This document shows positions 10,506 through 20,741 of a DNA stretch of 64,000 nucleotides, piece by piece. This DNA comes from Saccharina japonica. Its lineage: Eukaryota > Sar > Phaeophyceae > Laminariales > Laminariaceae. The notes under the pieces were generated by a model. That model ran no database searches. It was not told where the DNA came from and was given only the letters and a program-made list of their open reading frames with translations. Numbering within the stretch: position 1 is the stretch's first letter; every line of letters begins with the position of its first letter. The translations under genes were made by a program, and so were the position numbers. The stretch spans positions 141,858 through 205,857 of the forward strand of contig MEHQ01002869.1 in assembly GCA_008828725.1 (NCBI GenBank), in the 5' to 3' direction.

Positions 10506-10854
10506 ATATAACCCAAATTCGCCGGAATCTCATTCTGGTGTTGCAGCATTTTTCATTTTATACTTTGGCCATGGGACTGTGCATCGAGTAGTACGTAACA
10601 CTTTTTTTTTCCCTCCAAAGTCAGTTTGTGACTTGCGATTAGTGTAGACCCCCTAAGGTGAAAAGCCTCAGAAAGATCATAGTGTACCTCTACCGTAGCA
10701 TGCGGCCACTACTGTGTTGGCCTCCTCATCGCAACTCTCTCTTTCGTCTCCCATTCTGTCTTTTGATATGTTTGCCCATCTTTTTGTCCGGTGTTGCGGG
10801 ATGTCTCAAGGTCAGCACGAACTCGCGTACAGAAACATGAAGGTAGTTTGGTCT

Positions 10855-11005
10855 CCTCGTGGTAACCCTCTCTCTCTCGCTATTCCTCGGTTTCTCTCTC
10901 GCTCTCTCTCTTTCTGGCTCTCTCATTCTCTCTTTCTCATCCTCTCTCTCATTCTCTCTCTCTCTCATTCTCTCTCTCTCTCCCTCCCTCCCTCCCTCCC
11001 TCCAT
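10855..11005 (+). repeat. (CT)n and (CCCT)n tract upstream of an exon
   Basis: CTCTCTC and CCTCCCTCC simple sequence on the sense strand ends about 35 nt before the acceptor at 11042. It serves as the pyrimidine-rich part of that intron end. Confidence 0.75.
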
Positions 11006-11041
11006 CTCTTGATATTTGGTGACGCGATGACCAACAAACAG

Positions 11042-11131
11042 CAAGTACTGGACCCCCTTGACCTCGCTGCGGCGGATGGCTCGGACGTGTCGGACGTGTC
11101 TACCAATGTATCCGAGAACTCGGATGATGAG
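11042..11131 (+). CDS. Zn2Cys6 regulator, small acidic exon
   Basis: The acceptor AACAAACAG lies before 11042 and donor GTGAGA after 11131. The exon is exactly 30 codons, phase 0 at both ends, and reads QVLDPLDLAAADGSD and then VSDVSTNVSENSDDE. Joined to the flanking exons it gives LHLEKLFGQ-QVLDPLDL and SENSDDE-NGPSGLNN. The Ser/Asp/Glu pattern could be a phosphorylated or activating acidic segment, as inferred from composition alone. The exon is short and could be alternatively used, since skipping it keeps the frame. Confidence 0.65.
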
Positions 11132-11663
11132 GTGAGAGAAGTGCTCTATGAGGGATAGATAGAGACACAGAGGGAGAGAGAGAGGGGGTAGAGAGAGAGA
11201 GTCATAGCTTCGATGGTATTAATAGTAGATCCCGCAAAGAAACCTGTTTTAGTTTTGGAATGTCGACTTTTTTTTTTTCTACTTGTATTCTCAATACTAC
11301 TGTAGTTTGGTATACACGCGCTATGCACGATGTTAGCTTTTATTTTTGTACGAGTATCGTCTACCACATTACATGTACGTACAGTCAGATTGTTTTCACC
11401 CCTTTGTATCATACCTGGTATGTCTTTGTATACAAAAAACAGTTGTTGAAAGAGGGGGTAACCATATTAGCAATTGATGACGTAACTGTTTGGAGTCGGG
11501 GAGCACAAATACGGGTATACTAGTTGAATTGGTGTCGGTGGCTATAGAGTGTTGTTTTATCTTTTTACATTGAAAAACATATATCTGAGGCTGATGTTGC
11601 GGGTGCAGCAGTCAGCGGCTGTACAACAATAGCAGCAACAGGCTCCTAACCATTACCTCCCCC

Positions 11664-12216
11664 CACACAGATGTGCCCTTGTGGCAAAGCGGTAGAGAGT
11701 AGAATTCACATAGTGCGAGCATGTGAAATGTACAAGTAGGAACGGGATGTGTTACAAGAGATATGGAAAATCGACGAATGTGACATGGAGAAGTTTGGTA
11801 CACTATTATTAGATATTAACGAGAAAACGATCGCTATCTTAGGAGATAGATGGTGGCCACAGGCGGCCAAACAGGAAGGGGATAGGATTAGCAAAAAAAC
11901 ATTTTTATAATATATGGAAACAACGTAATGAGCGCCCAAATGTTGGAGGTGTCTCTATTAGGAGTAAGAACGGTGCTCCGTCTCGAAAGGGATGCGCGGT
12001 CAATGGTCAAATGACTAAGGCAAGCAACAAACGAGTCCCCCCCCCCCCCCGTCTCGAAAGGGATGCATGGTCAATAGTCAAATAACCTAAGGCAAGCAAC
12101 AAATAAGGACCCCCCCCTCTCCCCCCTTTCTCGCCACCTGCGTCTCGAAAGGGATGCGTGGTGAATCGTGGTCACATGACTACGAGGCAAGCAACGCACG
12201 AGTACGCCCCACCCTG
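11664..12216 (+). mobile_element. LINE-beta copies (best-preserved C-terminus) with poly-C tails
   Basis: The first copy (11664-12050) retains the C-terminal end of a LINE open reading frame. A zinc knuckle region CGKAVESRIHIVRAC is followed, after one in-frame TAG, by ERDVLQEIWKIDECDMEKFG and KTIAILGDRWWPQAAKQEGD. After further lesions comes SRKGCAVNGQMTKASN. Intact family members would end ASNK then TGA in AAATGAGTAC, so the stop lies only about 4 nt from the C-tract. Shorter copies follow at 12051-12121 and 12139-12216, each starting GTCTCGAAAGGGATG straight after a C-rich run. Confidence 0.7.
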
Positions 12217-12317
12217 ACTCGCCCAACACCTCACGGCGCTTCGCGCTTGGTGCTAGCAATGTCTGCCTGGTCGGTGAAAACCCGTCATACGACTACGGCC
12301 ATGCATGAAAATGAAGT

Positions 12318-12351
<34 letters not shown>
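12217..12351 (+). mobile_element. LINE-alpha 3' end with 32-nt poly-C tail
   Basis: It contains CACGGCGCTTCGCGCTTGGT and GACTACGGCCATGCATGAAA, ends GAAGTA and runs into about 32 C. The tail lies 65 nt upstream of the acceptor of the last Zn2Cys6 exon (12417). Confidence 0.65.
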
Positions 12352-12353
<2 letters not shown>

Positions 12354-12416
12354 TCTCTCTCACCGCCCCTGCCTGCCACCGCAACTCCCTTGCTTTTGTG
12401 TGTTTTCTCCCTACAG

Positions 12417-13376
12417 AATGGCCCCAGCGGGTTGAACAACGCGGATGGTACACCCGCGCCTCGCAGCGGCTCTCGCCGCAGACATCGCGAGCGCGCCACC
12501 GCACCGACTGCGGAGGGTGCCGCAGGGGGCGACGGCGCGGGCGATGCAGGCAACGGCGGCAGCAGTGGGAGTGGTGGTGACGATACGGGGGGCGACAGCG
12601 GTGGTGGTGGTGGTGATGGTGGTGGCGGCGGTGACTCGAGCAGACCGAGCTTTTCTGGCAACGCCGAGAGCCCTGCCAGTGACAATACCGTGTTTGGGGC
12701 GGGCGATGCCTCGGGAAACGGGGGGGGGGACGGGGCGTGGGGCGGGGGAGGAGTCGAGGGCAAGCAACCACAGGACCAGAGCCAGAACAACGATCAGAAC
12801 CAGAGTCAGAACCAGCAGCAGAACCAGCAGCAGCAGCAGCACGAGCTGCAGCAACAGCAGGAACGGCGGGAGTACTGGCAGCGGCACGTCCAGCAGCAGC
12901 AGCAGCAGCAGCTGCAGGAGATGCAGCAGCAGATGCAGCAGCAGCGCTCGAACTCGGACTCTCCGTGCAGCCCCCACCACCAGGCCCACGGGCACCACCG
13001 TCACCGCAAGAGGTCGCCAAAGGCCGGCTCTTCCAGCTCGGCGTCGCCGACGCCCACCGCCGCCGCCACCACCGCAGCCGCCGCCGCCGCCGCCCAGCAG
13101 CAGCAGCAACAGCAGCTACAGCAACAACAGCTACAGCAGCAGCAGCAGCACCTGCAGGAGATGCAGCTGCTGAACCCCCCTACCATGCCCCGCCTCGGGT
13201 CAAGCGACAGCAGCTGGCGCGGTCTTCTCGACACCCCCGCGATCATCCACGGCAACGGTAGCAGTGGCGGCGACGACTCATCCCCCGTCGCTCACGTGCG
13301 CCTGCCCAGCTTCAGCTTCACGGACGGTGGGAGCGGCGGCAGCGGCGGCGGCGGCAGCGGCGGCGGCGGCGGCAGC

Positions 13377-13407
<31 letters not shown>

Positions 13408-14130
13408 GAGCTGAATCCGCCGAAAGCGGCCCCGCCCCGGACGTGGGAAAAAGAAAGAAGATGTGTATAAGAGACAGCTCCAATGCACGTGTACGAACCA
13501 GGGTCGCCCGTCCGCGGGCCCTCGCGGCAGAACAGTCTCGGTGGCGCCGGAGGTAGCGGTACCGGCCAGCAATGGGACCCCGTCGCGATGCAGACCAATG
13601 GCGGCGGCCCTGGCAATGGCGTTGGCCCCGGCAGCGGAGACCAGCGGAGCGGAAGGTCGTCGTGGGCCGAAGGGGGAGAGTCTTTCTTGGACGCCGGGGG
13701 TGGAGGCGGAGTCGGTGGGGGGAGCGGGGCTGGTGCCGGTGCCGCAGGCAGCGATGGCGGTGGTGGCAACGGGGTCGCCGGAACCGGGGCTGCCGGAACC
13801 GGGGCCGCAGGAACCGGGGCCGCCGGAAACGGGGCCGCCGGAAATGGGGCCGCTGCCGGAACCGGGGCCGCTGCCGGAAGTGGCCTCCACAATTTCGGAG
13901 GCCTCCCGTTTGTCGGGGACGTCGGAGTCGGAATGGGCGTTGTCGGCCCCGCGGCCCTCCACACCGGGACGGGCAGCCACGCGCGGAGCTACTCGTACGG
14001 GTTCGGGGAGTGGCTTCCCCCCGCCGATGTGACGCTGGACGAGGACCTGGACTTTTTGGCGGGAATGTCGGACGAGATCCTGCCCTCGGGGACCGAGATC
14101 TTGGCTGGTCATGACCACCACGACTTCTGA
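12417..14130 (+). CDS. Zn2Cys6 regulator, last exon (frame broken by adapter)
   Basis: The acceptor TTTTCTCCCTACAG precedes NGPSGLNNADGT. The exon encodes about 564 residues: a Gly/Ser-rich part, Gln-rich stretches (about 12775-12945 and 13096-13160) including a possible coiled coil, His-rich HHQAHGHHRHRKRS, and a poly-Gly run (about 13330-13410). Then follow HVYEPGSP, repeated GTGAAG units and an acidic C-terminus DEDLDFLAGMSDEILPS. The stop is TGA at 14128. A 19-nt foreign sequence at 13459-13477 shifts the frame. Reading 12417-13458 directly into 13478-14130 gives 1695 nt, an exact multiple of three with no internal stop. Gln-rich and acidic parts are typical of transactivation regions; that role is inferred. 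Confidence 0.75.
13459..13477 (+). other. Tn5/Nextera mosaic end left in the assembly
   Basis: The sequence AGATGTGTATAAGAGACAG is the standard 19-bp transposase mosaic end of Nextera libraries. It lies inside the last Zn2Cys6 exon and produces the tell-tale peptide MCIRDS. It is an artefact, not biology; its length (19 = 3x6+1) accounts for the frame change. Confidence 0.97.
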
Positions 14131-14854
14131 AAAAAAGAAAAAACGCCTGCTGCTGCTGCTGCCGCGGTGGTGGTGGTGGTGGTGGTGGTGGTGGTGGCCT
14201 CTACCAAAATCTCGCCGCGGCTTTTGCTGTGATTTGTTTGAGGGTTTTGGGATCACGACCGTTGACTGACCGACCGACCGACCGACCAATCACCTACCTA
14301 CCCACCCACCCACACACCCGCCCACCCCGAGGAAAGCCTTTTTGAATTTTTTTTGCAGCCGCGACCTCCCATCCATCACATCGCTATCACCAACTTCTGT
14401 TTTTGTTTTTTGTTTTTGTTTCATGCTGCTGCAGTGACGCGCAGCGTGAAAAGGACAACAACAACGATAACGATGACCTTTTTTTTGTTTTAAAGGTATT
14501 CGGCGGCGGACGGAAATACCACCTCTCCGCCCTTTTTTTTTTCTTTCCTCTTTTTTTTGTTTTTGACGTTTTGGCCGCAGCCGACCACACGACTGACTGA
14601 CTTACGTCCTTTTTTTGGGTGTGGTCTTTGAGTCTTGGGTCAGTCCAGCCCTACGTGCGCTCGTGTGTGACCGCGAGGGTAAGCGCTTTAGGGCGAGAGG
14701 CAAACGCTAAGGGGAGAACTGGGGAGGTGGATGCGATGGGAAGGACGGTGTGGTGGTAGTAGGGTAATTGTACCATCGCCGTGGTGGTCAGGGGTTTTGC
14801 GAAGATTCTGTAGGCTTTTGGGTCGGGGGGGGGGAGGGGAGGCGTCGTTGGCGG

Positions 14855-14995
14855 CTCGTGTCGGACCGATTCGGTTCCATTCCGTTCGATTCGGTTCGGT
14901 TCCGTTCGATTCGGTTCGGTTCCGTTCGGTTCGGTTCGGTTCGGTCATAGTCAGTTCCGTTTGGTTCCATTCGGTTCCGTTCGGGTGTAGTCGAA
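14855..14995 (+). repeat. (TTCGG)n / TTCCGTTCGA minisatellite
   Basis: TTCGGTTCCGTTCGATTCGG-type 5-mers recur for about 140 bp. All six frames stay open across it, which explains the Arg/Phe/Ser repeats seen there. Confidence 0.8.
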
Positions 14996-15696
14996 TCGGG
15001 TGGGTTGGGTCCGGAGCTTTCGGTATCGCGGTGCCCGCCGCCCAGCAACGATTGAATCGCGATCGATGCACGGGAAGCGGCGGAGTGGCGAGCGGACAGA
15101 CCGACGGCGCTCTGTTTTTGTGTGTTTTGTGTGTGTCTTTGTGTGTGTGGAAGCGTCAAGGAGATGAGGGAGGAGCGGGAGCCAGCTTGCTGGTGGCCGC
15201 TCGGCGGGGAGAACCTTCACGAAACCGATTCAGTACGGATGAAAAAAATGTCCTGGGTCGGCTTTTTAGCAAAAAACGCCTACAATTCCTTAAAAACACC
15301 TCGCGGGGGCGCATTCCAACTTGGAAAGCCACCCCCTCTTTTCAATGGGCGGCCCCCGCCCCGCCTCGCCCACCCCCTCGCCCATCCTGTCGTTCACCGG
15401 TGCCCGGGATACGCTTCAGCTCACCGGAACTGCAACGCGATTCTCGGCGCCTCTTTCAAAGCACCGTTCGGCACTTATAAGTCATTGCACACACACATAC
15501 GCCTCGCTCAAAGCGACGCCTTACCACTGCCCCCCCCCCCCCTCCTCACACGCCTCCGCCACCTGCCTGCAAACCCACCGAGTGCCTTCACAAACAATAA
15601 CCGCCAAATCTTCTCACGTCAACAAGAAAACAAGAACGCCTTCTTTCTTTTTCCCACGTCCGTCTTCCTTGTCTCCTCTTTTGATACAGTAGAAAT

Positions 15697-15905
15697 GTAC
15701 CGTTACGGTAAAAAAGGATACGGTAAAAATATACGGTAAAATGATACCATACGGTAAATAATACTATACGGTAAAATGATACCACACACAGAAACAAAAG
15801 GATACCACACGGCAAAAGGATACCATACGGTAAAAGGATACCATACGGCAAAAGGATACCATACGGTAAAAGGATACCATACAGTAAAACGCTGCGGTAC
15901 GGTAG
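15697..15905 (+). repeat. Minisatellite ATACCATACGGTAAAAGG, about 18 bp
   Basis: About eleven units with T/C variation (ACGGTAAAAGGATACCAT, ACGGCAAAAGGATACCAT) are present. It is not coding. Confidence 0.85.
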
Positions 15906-16345
15906 GATGCGGTGCGGGCCGGTACGGCCGGGAGATACAAGGCCCTTCCTGCCCGCTGGCACACTCTCCATCCACCCTTCCCGCCAAGTCACAGGTGCTC
16001 GCCAACTCGCCACCCCTCCCGATCTACCAATCCGAGCGGCCCTCGTGCCTGTGTATCAAGAGCGACAACGGTTGGGTAACCACCGCGACCATCGATGTAG
16101 CAACCGCAACGAAAACACAGCAGTGTCGCAACAGGAGGGGGGGGGGGGCTAAGCTGGGTTGACAGCCAGGAGCTACCCGCCCGTGTCTCACTGTCCCGCC
16201 CGGTCGACAACAGCCCCGATCGAGCTCCCACAACATTGCACATCTTCCAACGTCTGCGCGGGGGGGGGGGTATCAAGCTCCTTCCCACACTACTGCACCT
16301 CTTCCAAAGTCTGGGCGCGGGGGGGGGGCGGGGGGGGTGAAAAGC

Positions 16346-17129
16346 NNNNNNNNNNNNNNNNNNNNNNNNNNNNNNNNNNNNNNNNNNNNNNNNNNNNNNN
16401 NNNNNNNNNNNNNNNNNNNNNNNNNNNNNNNNNNNNNNNNNNNNNNNNNNNNNNNNNNNNNNNNNNNNNNNNNNNNNNNNNNNNNNNNNNNNNNNNNNNN
16501 NNNNNNNNNNNNNNNNNNNNNNNNNNNNNNNNNNNNNNNNNNNNNNNNNNNNNNNNNNNNNNNNNNNNNNNNNNNNNNNNNNNNNNNNNNNNNNNNNNNN
16601 NNNNNNNNNNNNNNNNNNNNNNNNNNNNNNNNNNNNNNNNNNNNNNNNNNNNNNNNNNNNNNNNNNNNNNNNNNNNNNNNNNNNNNNNNNNNNNNNNNNN
16701 NNNNNNNNNNNNNNNNNNNNNNNNNNNNNNNNNNNNNNNNNNNNNNNNNNNNNNNNNNNNNNNNNNNNNNNNNNNNNNNNNNNNNNNNNNNNNNNNNNNN
16801 NNNNNNNNNNNNNNNNNNNNNNNNNNNNNNNNNNNNNNNNNNNNNNNNNNNNNNNNNNNNNNNNNNNNNNNNNNNNNNNNNNNNNNNNNNNNNNNNNNNN
16901 NNNNNNNNNNNNNNNNNNNNNNNNNNNNNNNNNNNNNNNNNNNNNNNNNNNNNNNNNNNNNNNNNNNNNNNNNNNNNNNNNNNNNNNNNNNNNNNNNNNN
17001 NNNNNNNNNNNNNNNNNNNNNNNNNNNNNNNNNNNNNNNNNNNNNNNNNNNNNNNNNNNNNNNNNNNNNNNNNNNNNNNNNNNNNNNNNNNNNNNNNNNN
17101 NNNNNNNNNNNNNNNNNNNNNNNNNNNNN
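16346..17129. other. Assembly gap (784 N)
   Basis: Unknown bases flanked on the left by G-runs (16261, 16319). Frames drawn across it are meaningless. A single further N lies at 24335 in a C-run, so homopolymers probably caused both problems. Confidence 0.99.
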
Positions 17130-17724
17130 AAAACCGAACCGGAACGGTGGGGGACGAAAAAGATCGCCGCATCGCGACCGAGTTTTTTTTTTGTGTATGA
17201 TACCTTTTTTTGTCGAAGCCGTATATATACTGCACTTTTTCTTATTTTTTTTGTCTGTATAAGTTAGCACGCCGTGGTTCTATATTATCTCTTCTTGTTG
17301 TTTGTGTCGTTTGTCGTTCCGTATATAGAGGCAGGCTTTTTGGAGCTTTGCCGTATATACCTGGTACACGTATATATACACGACGTATATATTACGTTCT
17401 ACTTGCCAGTAGTAATTGTTTATTTTTCCGGGAAAGGTCCGAACATGCAAACTTTATCGTACAGGGAAAGAAAGGGACGCGAGGAATAATGGGAGGCCGG
17501 TAAAATAATGCTTTGTCGTTGAGACAACAACCCATCCGGTCTTTTTTTCTTTTTCTTTTTTTGTGTCGAGATACGTATATATTTATACGTTCTTCTTGCT
17601 GCTTTTGCTTTCGCCCGCTGGTAATAATGAAAGAAGGGATGAATTCCGACTCTTAATATCTGACGACACAGGTAATTCAGTACTACACCAACTACCATGT
17701 GGTTGACTGTAATGGTACTTAATA

Positions 17725-19025
17725 TAAGCAGCGTCAGCCAATGAGCTGCATTGAATGGGCGACAACAGCCAATGAGATGCATTATTGAATGGGCGGCGCC
17801 AGCCAATGAGATGCACTACTGAATGGGCGACATCAGCCAATGAGATGCAATATTGAATGGGCGACACCAGCCAATGATACGCACTATTGAATGGGCGCAC
17901 CAGCCAATGAGATGCATGGAGTGGGCGGCACCACCCAATGAGATGCATTGAATGGGCGACACCAGCCAACGAGATGCATTATTATTGAATGGGCGATACC
18001 AGCCAACGAGATGCATTGAATGGGCGACACCAGCCAATGAGATGTATTGAATGGGCGGCACCAGCCAATGAGATTCACTATTGAATAGGCGGCGGCAGCC
18101 AATGAGATGCACTGAATGGGCGACACCAGCCAATGAGATGCACTGAATGGGCGACACCAACCAATGAGATGCATTATTGAATGGGCGGCGCCAGCCAATG
18201 AGATGCATTGAATGGACGACACCAGCCAATGAGATGCATTATTGAATAAGCAGCGCCAGCCAATGAGATTGATTGAATGGGCGACACCAGCCAATGAGAT
18301 AGATGCATTATTGAATGGGCGGCGCCAGCCAATGAGATGCAGTAAGTATTGAATGGGCAGCGTCAGCCAATGAGATGTATTGAATGAACGACACCAGCCA
18401 ATGATATGCATTATTACTGAATGGGCCGCGCCAGCCAATGAGATGCACTGAATTGGCGGCACCAGCCAATGAGATGCATTGAACGGGCGACACCAGCCAA
18501 TGAGATGCATTGAATGGGCGACACCAGCCAACCAAATGAGATGCATTGAACGGGCGACACCAGCCAATGAGATGCATTGAATGGGCGGCGCCAGCCAATG
18601 ATATGCATTGAATGGGCGACACGAGCCAATGAGATGCACCACTATTGAATGGGCGGCGCCAGCCAATGAGATGCATTGAATGGGCGACACCAGCCAATGA
18701 GATGCACTACGTCGTACCATTGAATGGGCGGCGCCAGCCAATGAGATGCATTGAATGGGCGACACCAGCCAATGAGAGCACTACTTACTATTGAATGGGC
18801 GGCGCCAGCCAATGAGATGCATTGAATGGGCGACACCAGCCAATGAGATGCACTATTGAATGGGCGGCGCAAGCCAATAAGATGCATTGAATGGGAGTGT
18901 GGTTTCCCACTGTCCCACCATGTATTCCTTGTTTCAAAATGGTTTTATTCGTTGTGGTTGGGCGGTCGATGAGCGACACCAGCCAATGAGATGCAGGGCG
19001 GCGCCAGCCAATGAGATGCATTTAA
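17725..19025. repeat. CCAAT-box satellite, unit about 31 bp
   Basis: About 35-40 units of the form TGAATGGGCGACACCAGCCA then ATGAGATGCAT, with variable ATTATTGA insertions. Every unit carries AGCCAATGAGATGCA or a close variant. Because the unit is not a multiple of three, all minus frames read the same HLIGWCRPFNASHWL peptide in rotation; these are not genes. A different 100-bp segment (GTGTGGTTTCCCACTGTCCC) interrupts at 18895 and has a copy at 19031. Decayed units occur at 19270 and 19465. Confidence 0.92.
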
Positions 19026-20639
19026 TTATTGGAGTGTTGTTCCACACTGTCCCACTTCATGTTCATTTGTTGTTCGTTGTGGTTGAGCGGTAGTACGTCG
19101 ACAGCGCACCAACCACCCTAATTTTACCGATGACTGTAAATACTCGAGCATGATGTGCGTGGAATCGGCGTGCTGTTCCTCAGTTTTTTTTTTTGGTTGG
19201 ACGGTCTTATTTACGACGGCAGCAGCACACCAAACACCTATTTTTTTGGTGGCTGCCTTGCTGTGTGTATAGTCGCGCCAGCCTATGAACTGCACTGGAT
19301 TATTGTCGTGCTGTTGTTGTTCTGTTCCCCAGCGTTCTCTTGTCACTTTTTGGGTGGACAGTCAGTCGTATTATACGACGACAGCATGCCAGCCGCCTAT
19401 TATATATATATAGGCTTGCGGTGCTTGATGACTATAAAAAAATGCAGTAGGGTTGCAGCGCTAGCCAATGGAATGCATTCTATGTTGTCGTGTTCACTAA
19501 CCTGGACCAGTATGTGGTCCGTGCAGGACACGTTTTCCAATGACGTTTCGGGTCATAACTTTTGAAACACGCCGGAACCGTCGACGATAAAATAGTGCTA
19601 CGACACAGCCAGTCAGTCGCGAGCTATGGGCTATGACCCTCCACAAAAAGTCGTAGCCCGTAGGTCGTGAGCATCAGGGCCTAGCGAGCACATACTGTTT
19701 CGATGGTTTTGTTCGCCTATATACTGCCTATATACTTAATTAACTGGCGTCACTTTTGAGATTTCGAAATGAACACTCCTCCAGTCACTCAATGAATGGA
19801 GAACTTGTACATTATTAACATCAAGTAAGTGACAGCTGGTCAAGGGCCAAGATCAATCAGCTGTAAAACTTTCACAAAACCATGAATATCTGTGGAGTTA
19901 TGTTTTGTTTTTTGCCAAATTATCAATAGAGTTCGACCCGTAGAATTGCGAGGGGAAGCGCTTCCCGCCCTGTTTTTTTACTTCGTATGGTGGGTGGGTT
20001 TCGCCGGAAGCGACACTTACTTCCTGGGACGTCCGGGCCTCGTTTTTTCGCCTGTAACTTCCGATTTTTGTCCCCCGATTTAGGAGACAGTAGTTCGACC
20101 TCGTGAATCATTCGCAAGGAAGCGCTCTCGAATGCCTCCCTAACGAAAGACTTGTTAAGGTAGAAAAAAACATGGCGATTTTTGACATTTTTACCCCTTC
20201 AAAACGACACCCACGTTTTTTGGGGGAAAACTACTTGGAATTAGTGGGGGTAATTTTGGCAGTAGAAAAAGGGTTAAGACAGACAGAGATAATTTGGTAC
20301 TTCTCGAGACAGAAACCCTCGATATTACCTACCAGGCACGAAATGCCCCAGAGCAGCCCGGGCTTCTTTTTTCGTGTGGACGCTACTACTACGATCGTTA
20401 GGTTTTGTGGTCACTTTTCCAATCAAGTCCCGAAAGCATAACAGCAGTGCCCTTGCTGAAAAAAGAAATGAAACTTTCTTCTATTTTCATGCACTTCCTT
20501 ATGACACGAATGATAACGCCGGAGTATCCTCTTGGCAGGAAAGCCGTTCTGCGGCCAAGCCAGCTATCGGTGCAAGCATTGGGAGGCGTGTGCGAAACCA
20601 GAGTTTTTATTATTTTGCCCCCCCCCCCTCCCCAGCAGT
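19026..20639. other. No gene recognised
   Basis: Diverged satellite flank to about 19500, then AT-rich DNA. AGGGGAAGCGCTTCCCGCC (19962) and CAAGGAAGCGCTCTCGAATG (20115), with GTTCGACCCGTAGAATT and GTTCGACCTCGTGAATC, look like two halves of an old repeat. Confidence 0.45.
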
Positions 20640-20741
20640 CTGCCTCGTTGGTGAAAACCCAACGTGCTCCGTTCCGGCATTGTAGGGATGCGAGGGTCTA
20701 TGATCGTACGACTACGGCCGTGCACGACGCGAGTACACCCC
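20640..20741 (+). mobile_element. LINE-alpha 3' end inserted in a C-tract
   Basis: The copy starts after CCCCCCCCCCTCCCCAGCAG and carries GTGAAAACCCAACGTGCTCC and ACTACGGCCGTGCACGACGC. It ends GAGTACACCCCCCC. A second CAGCAGTCT follows the tail, so the CAGCAGTCT on both sides may be a target-site duplication. Confidence 0.65.

Larger units (their letters stand above)
14131..16345. other. 3' flank of the Zn2Cys6 gene; no clear gene
   Basis: It starts with (GGT)n at 14164-14198 and (GACC)n/(CCAC)n at 14264-14320, likely 3' UTR or downstream DNA. GC-rich pieces at about 15300-15460 and 15930-16100 have short protein-like frames (for example MGGPRPASPTPSPILSF near 15344, and LCIKSDNGWVTTATIDV near 16055). 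They lack convincing splice borders, and the second runs toward the gap. They could be exon remnants of another gene. Confidence 0.4.

Noticed and set aside
12253-13109. Minus-strand and other plus frames opposite the last Zn2Cys6 exon
   Set aside because: GC-rich CAG/GGC repeats keep all frames open; only the 12417 frame continues in phase from upstream exons and to the C-terminus after the adapter.
16159-17270. Long open frames across 16159-17270 on both strands
   Set aside because: They are created by 784 undetermined bases; there is no real sequence behind them.
17583-18887. Repetitive protein HLIGWCRPFNASHWL on the minus strand
   Set aside because: It appears in all three frames because the satellite unit is not a multiple of three; there is no start context or non-repeat sequence.
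17725-19025. CRISPR-like array
   Set aside because: There are no unique spacers of constant length; the units are contiguous satellite copies and the genome is eukaryotic. The same applies to 30865-31512 and 15697-15905.
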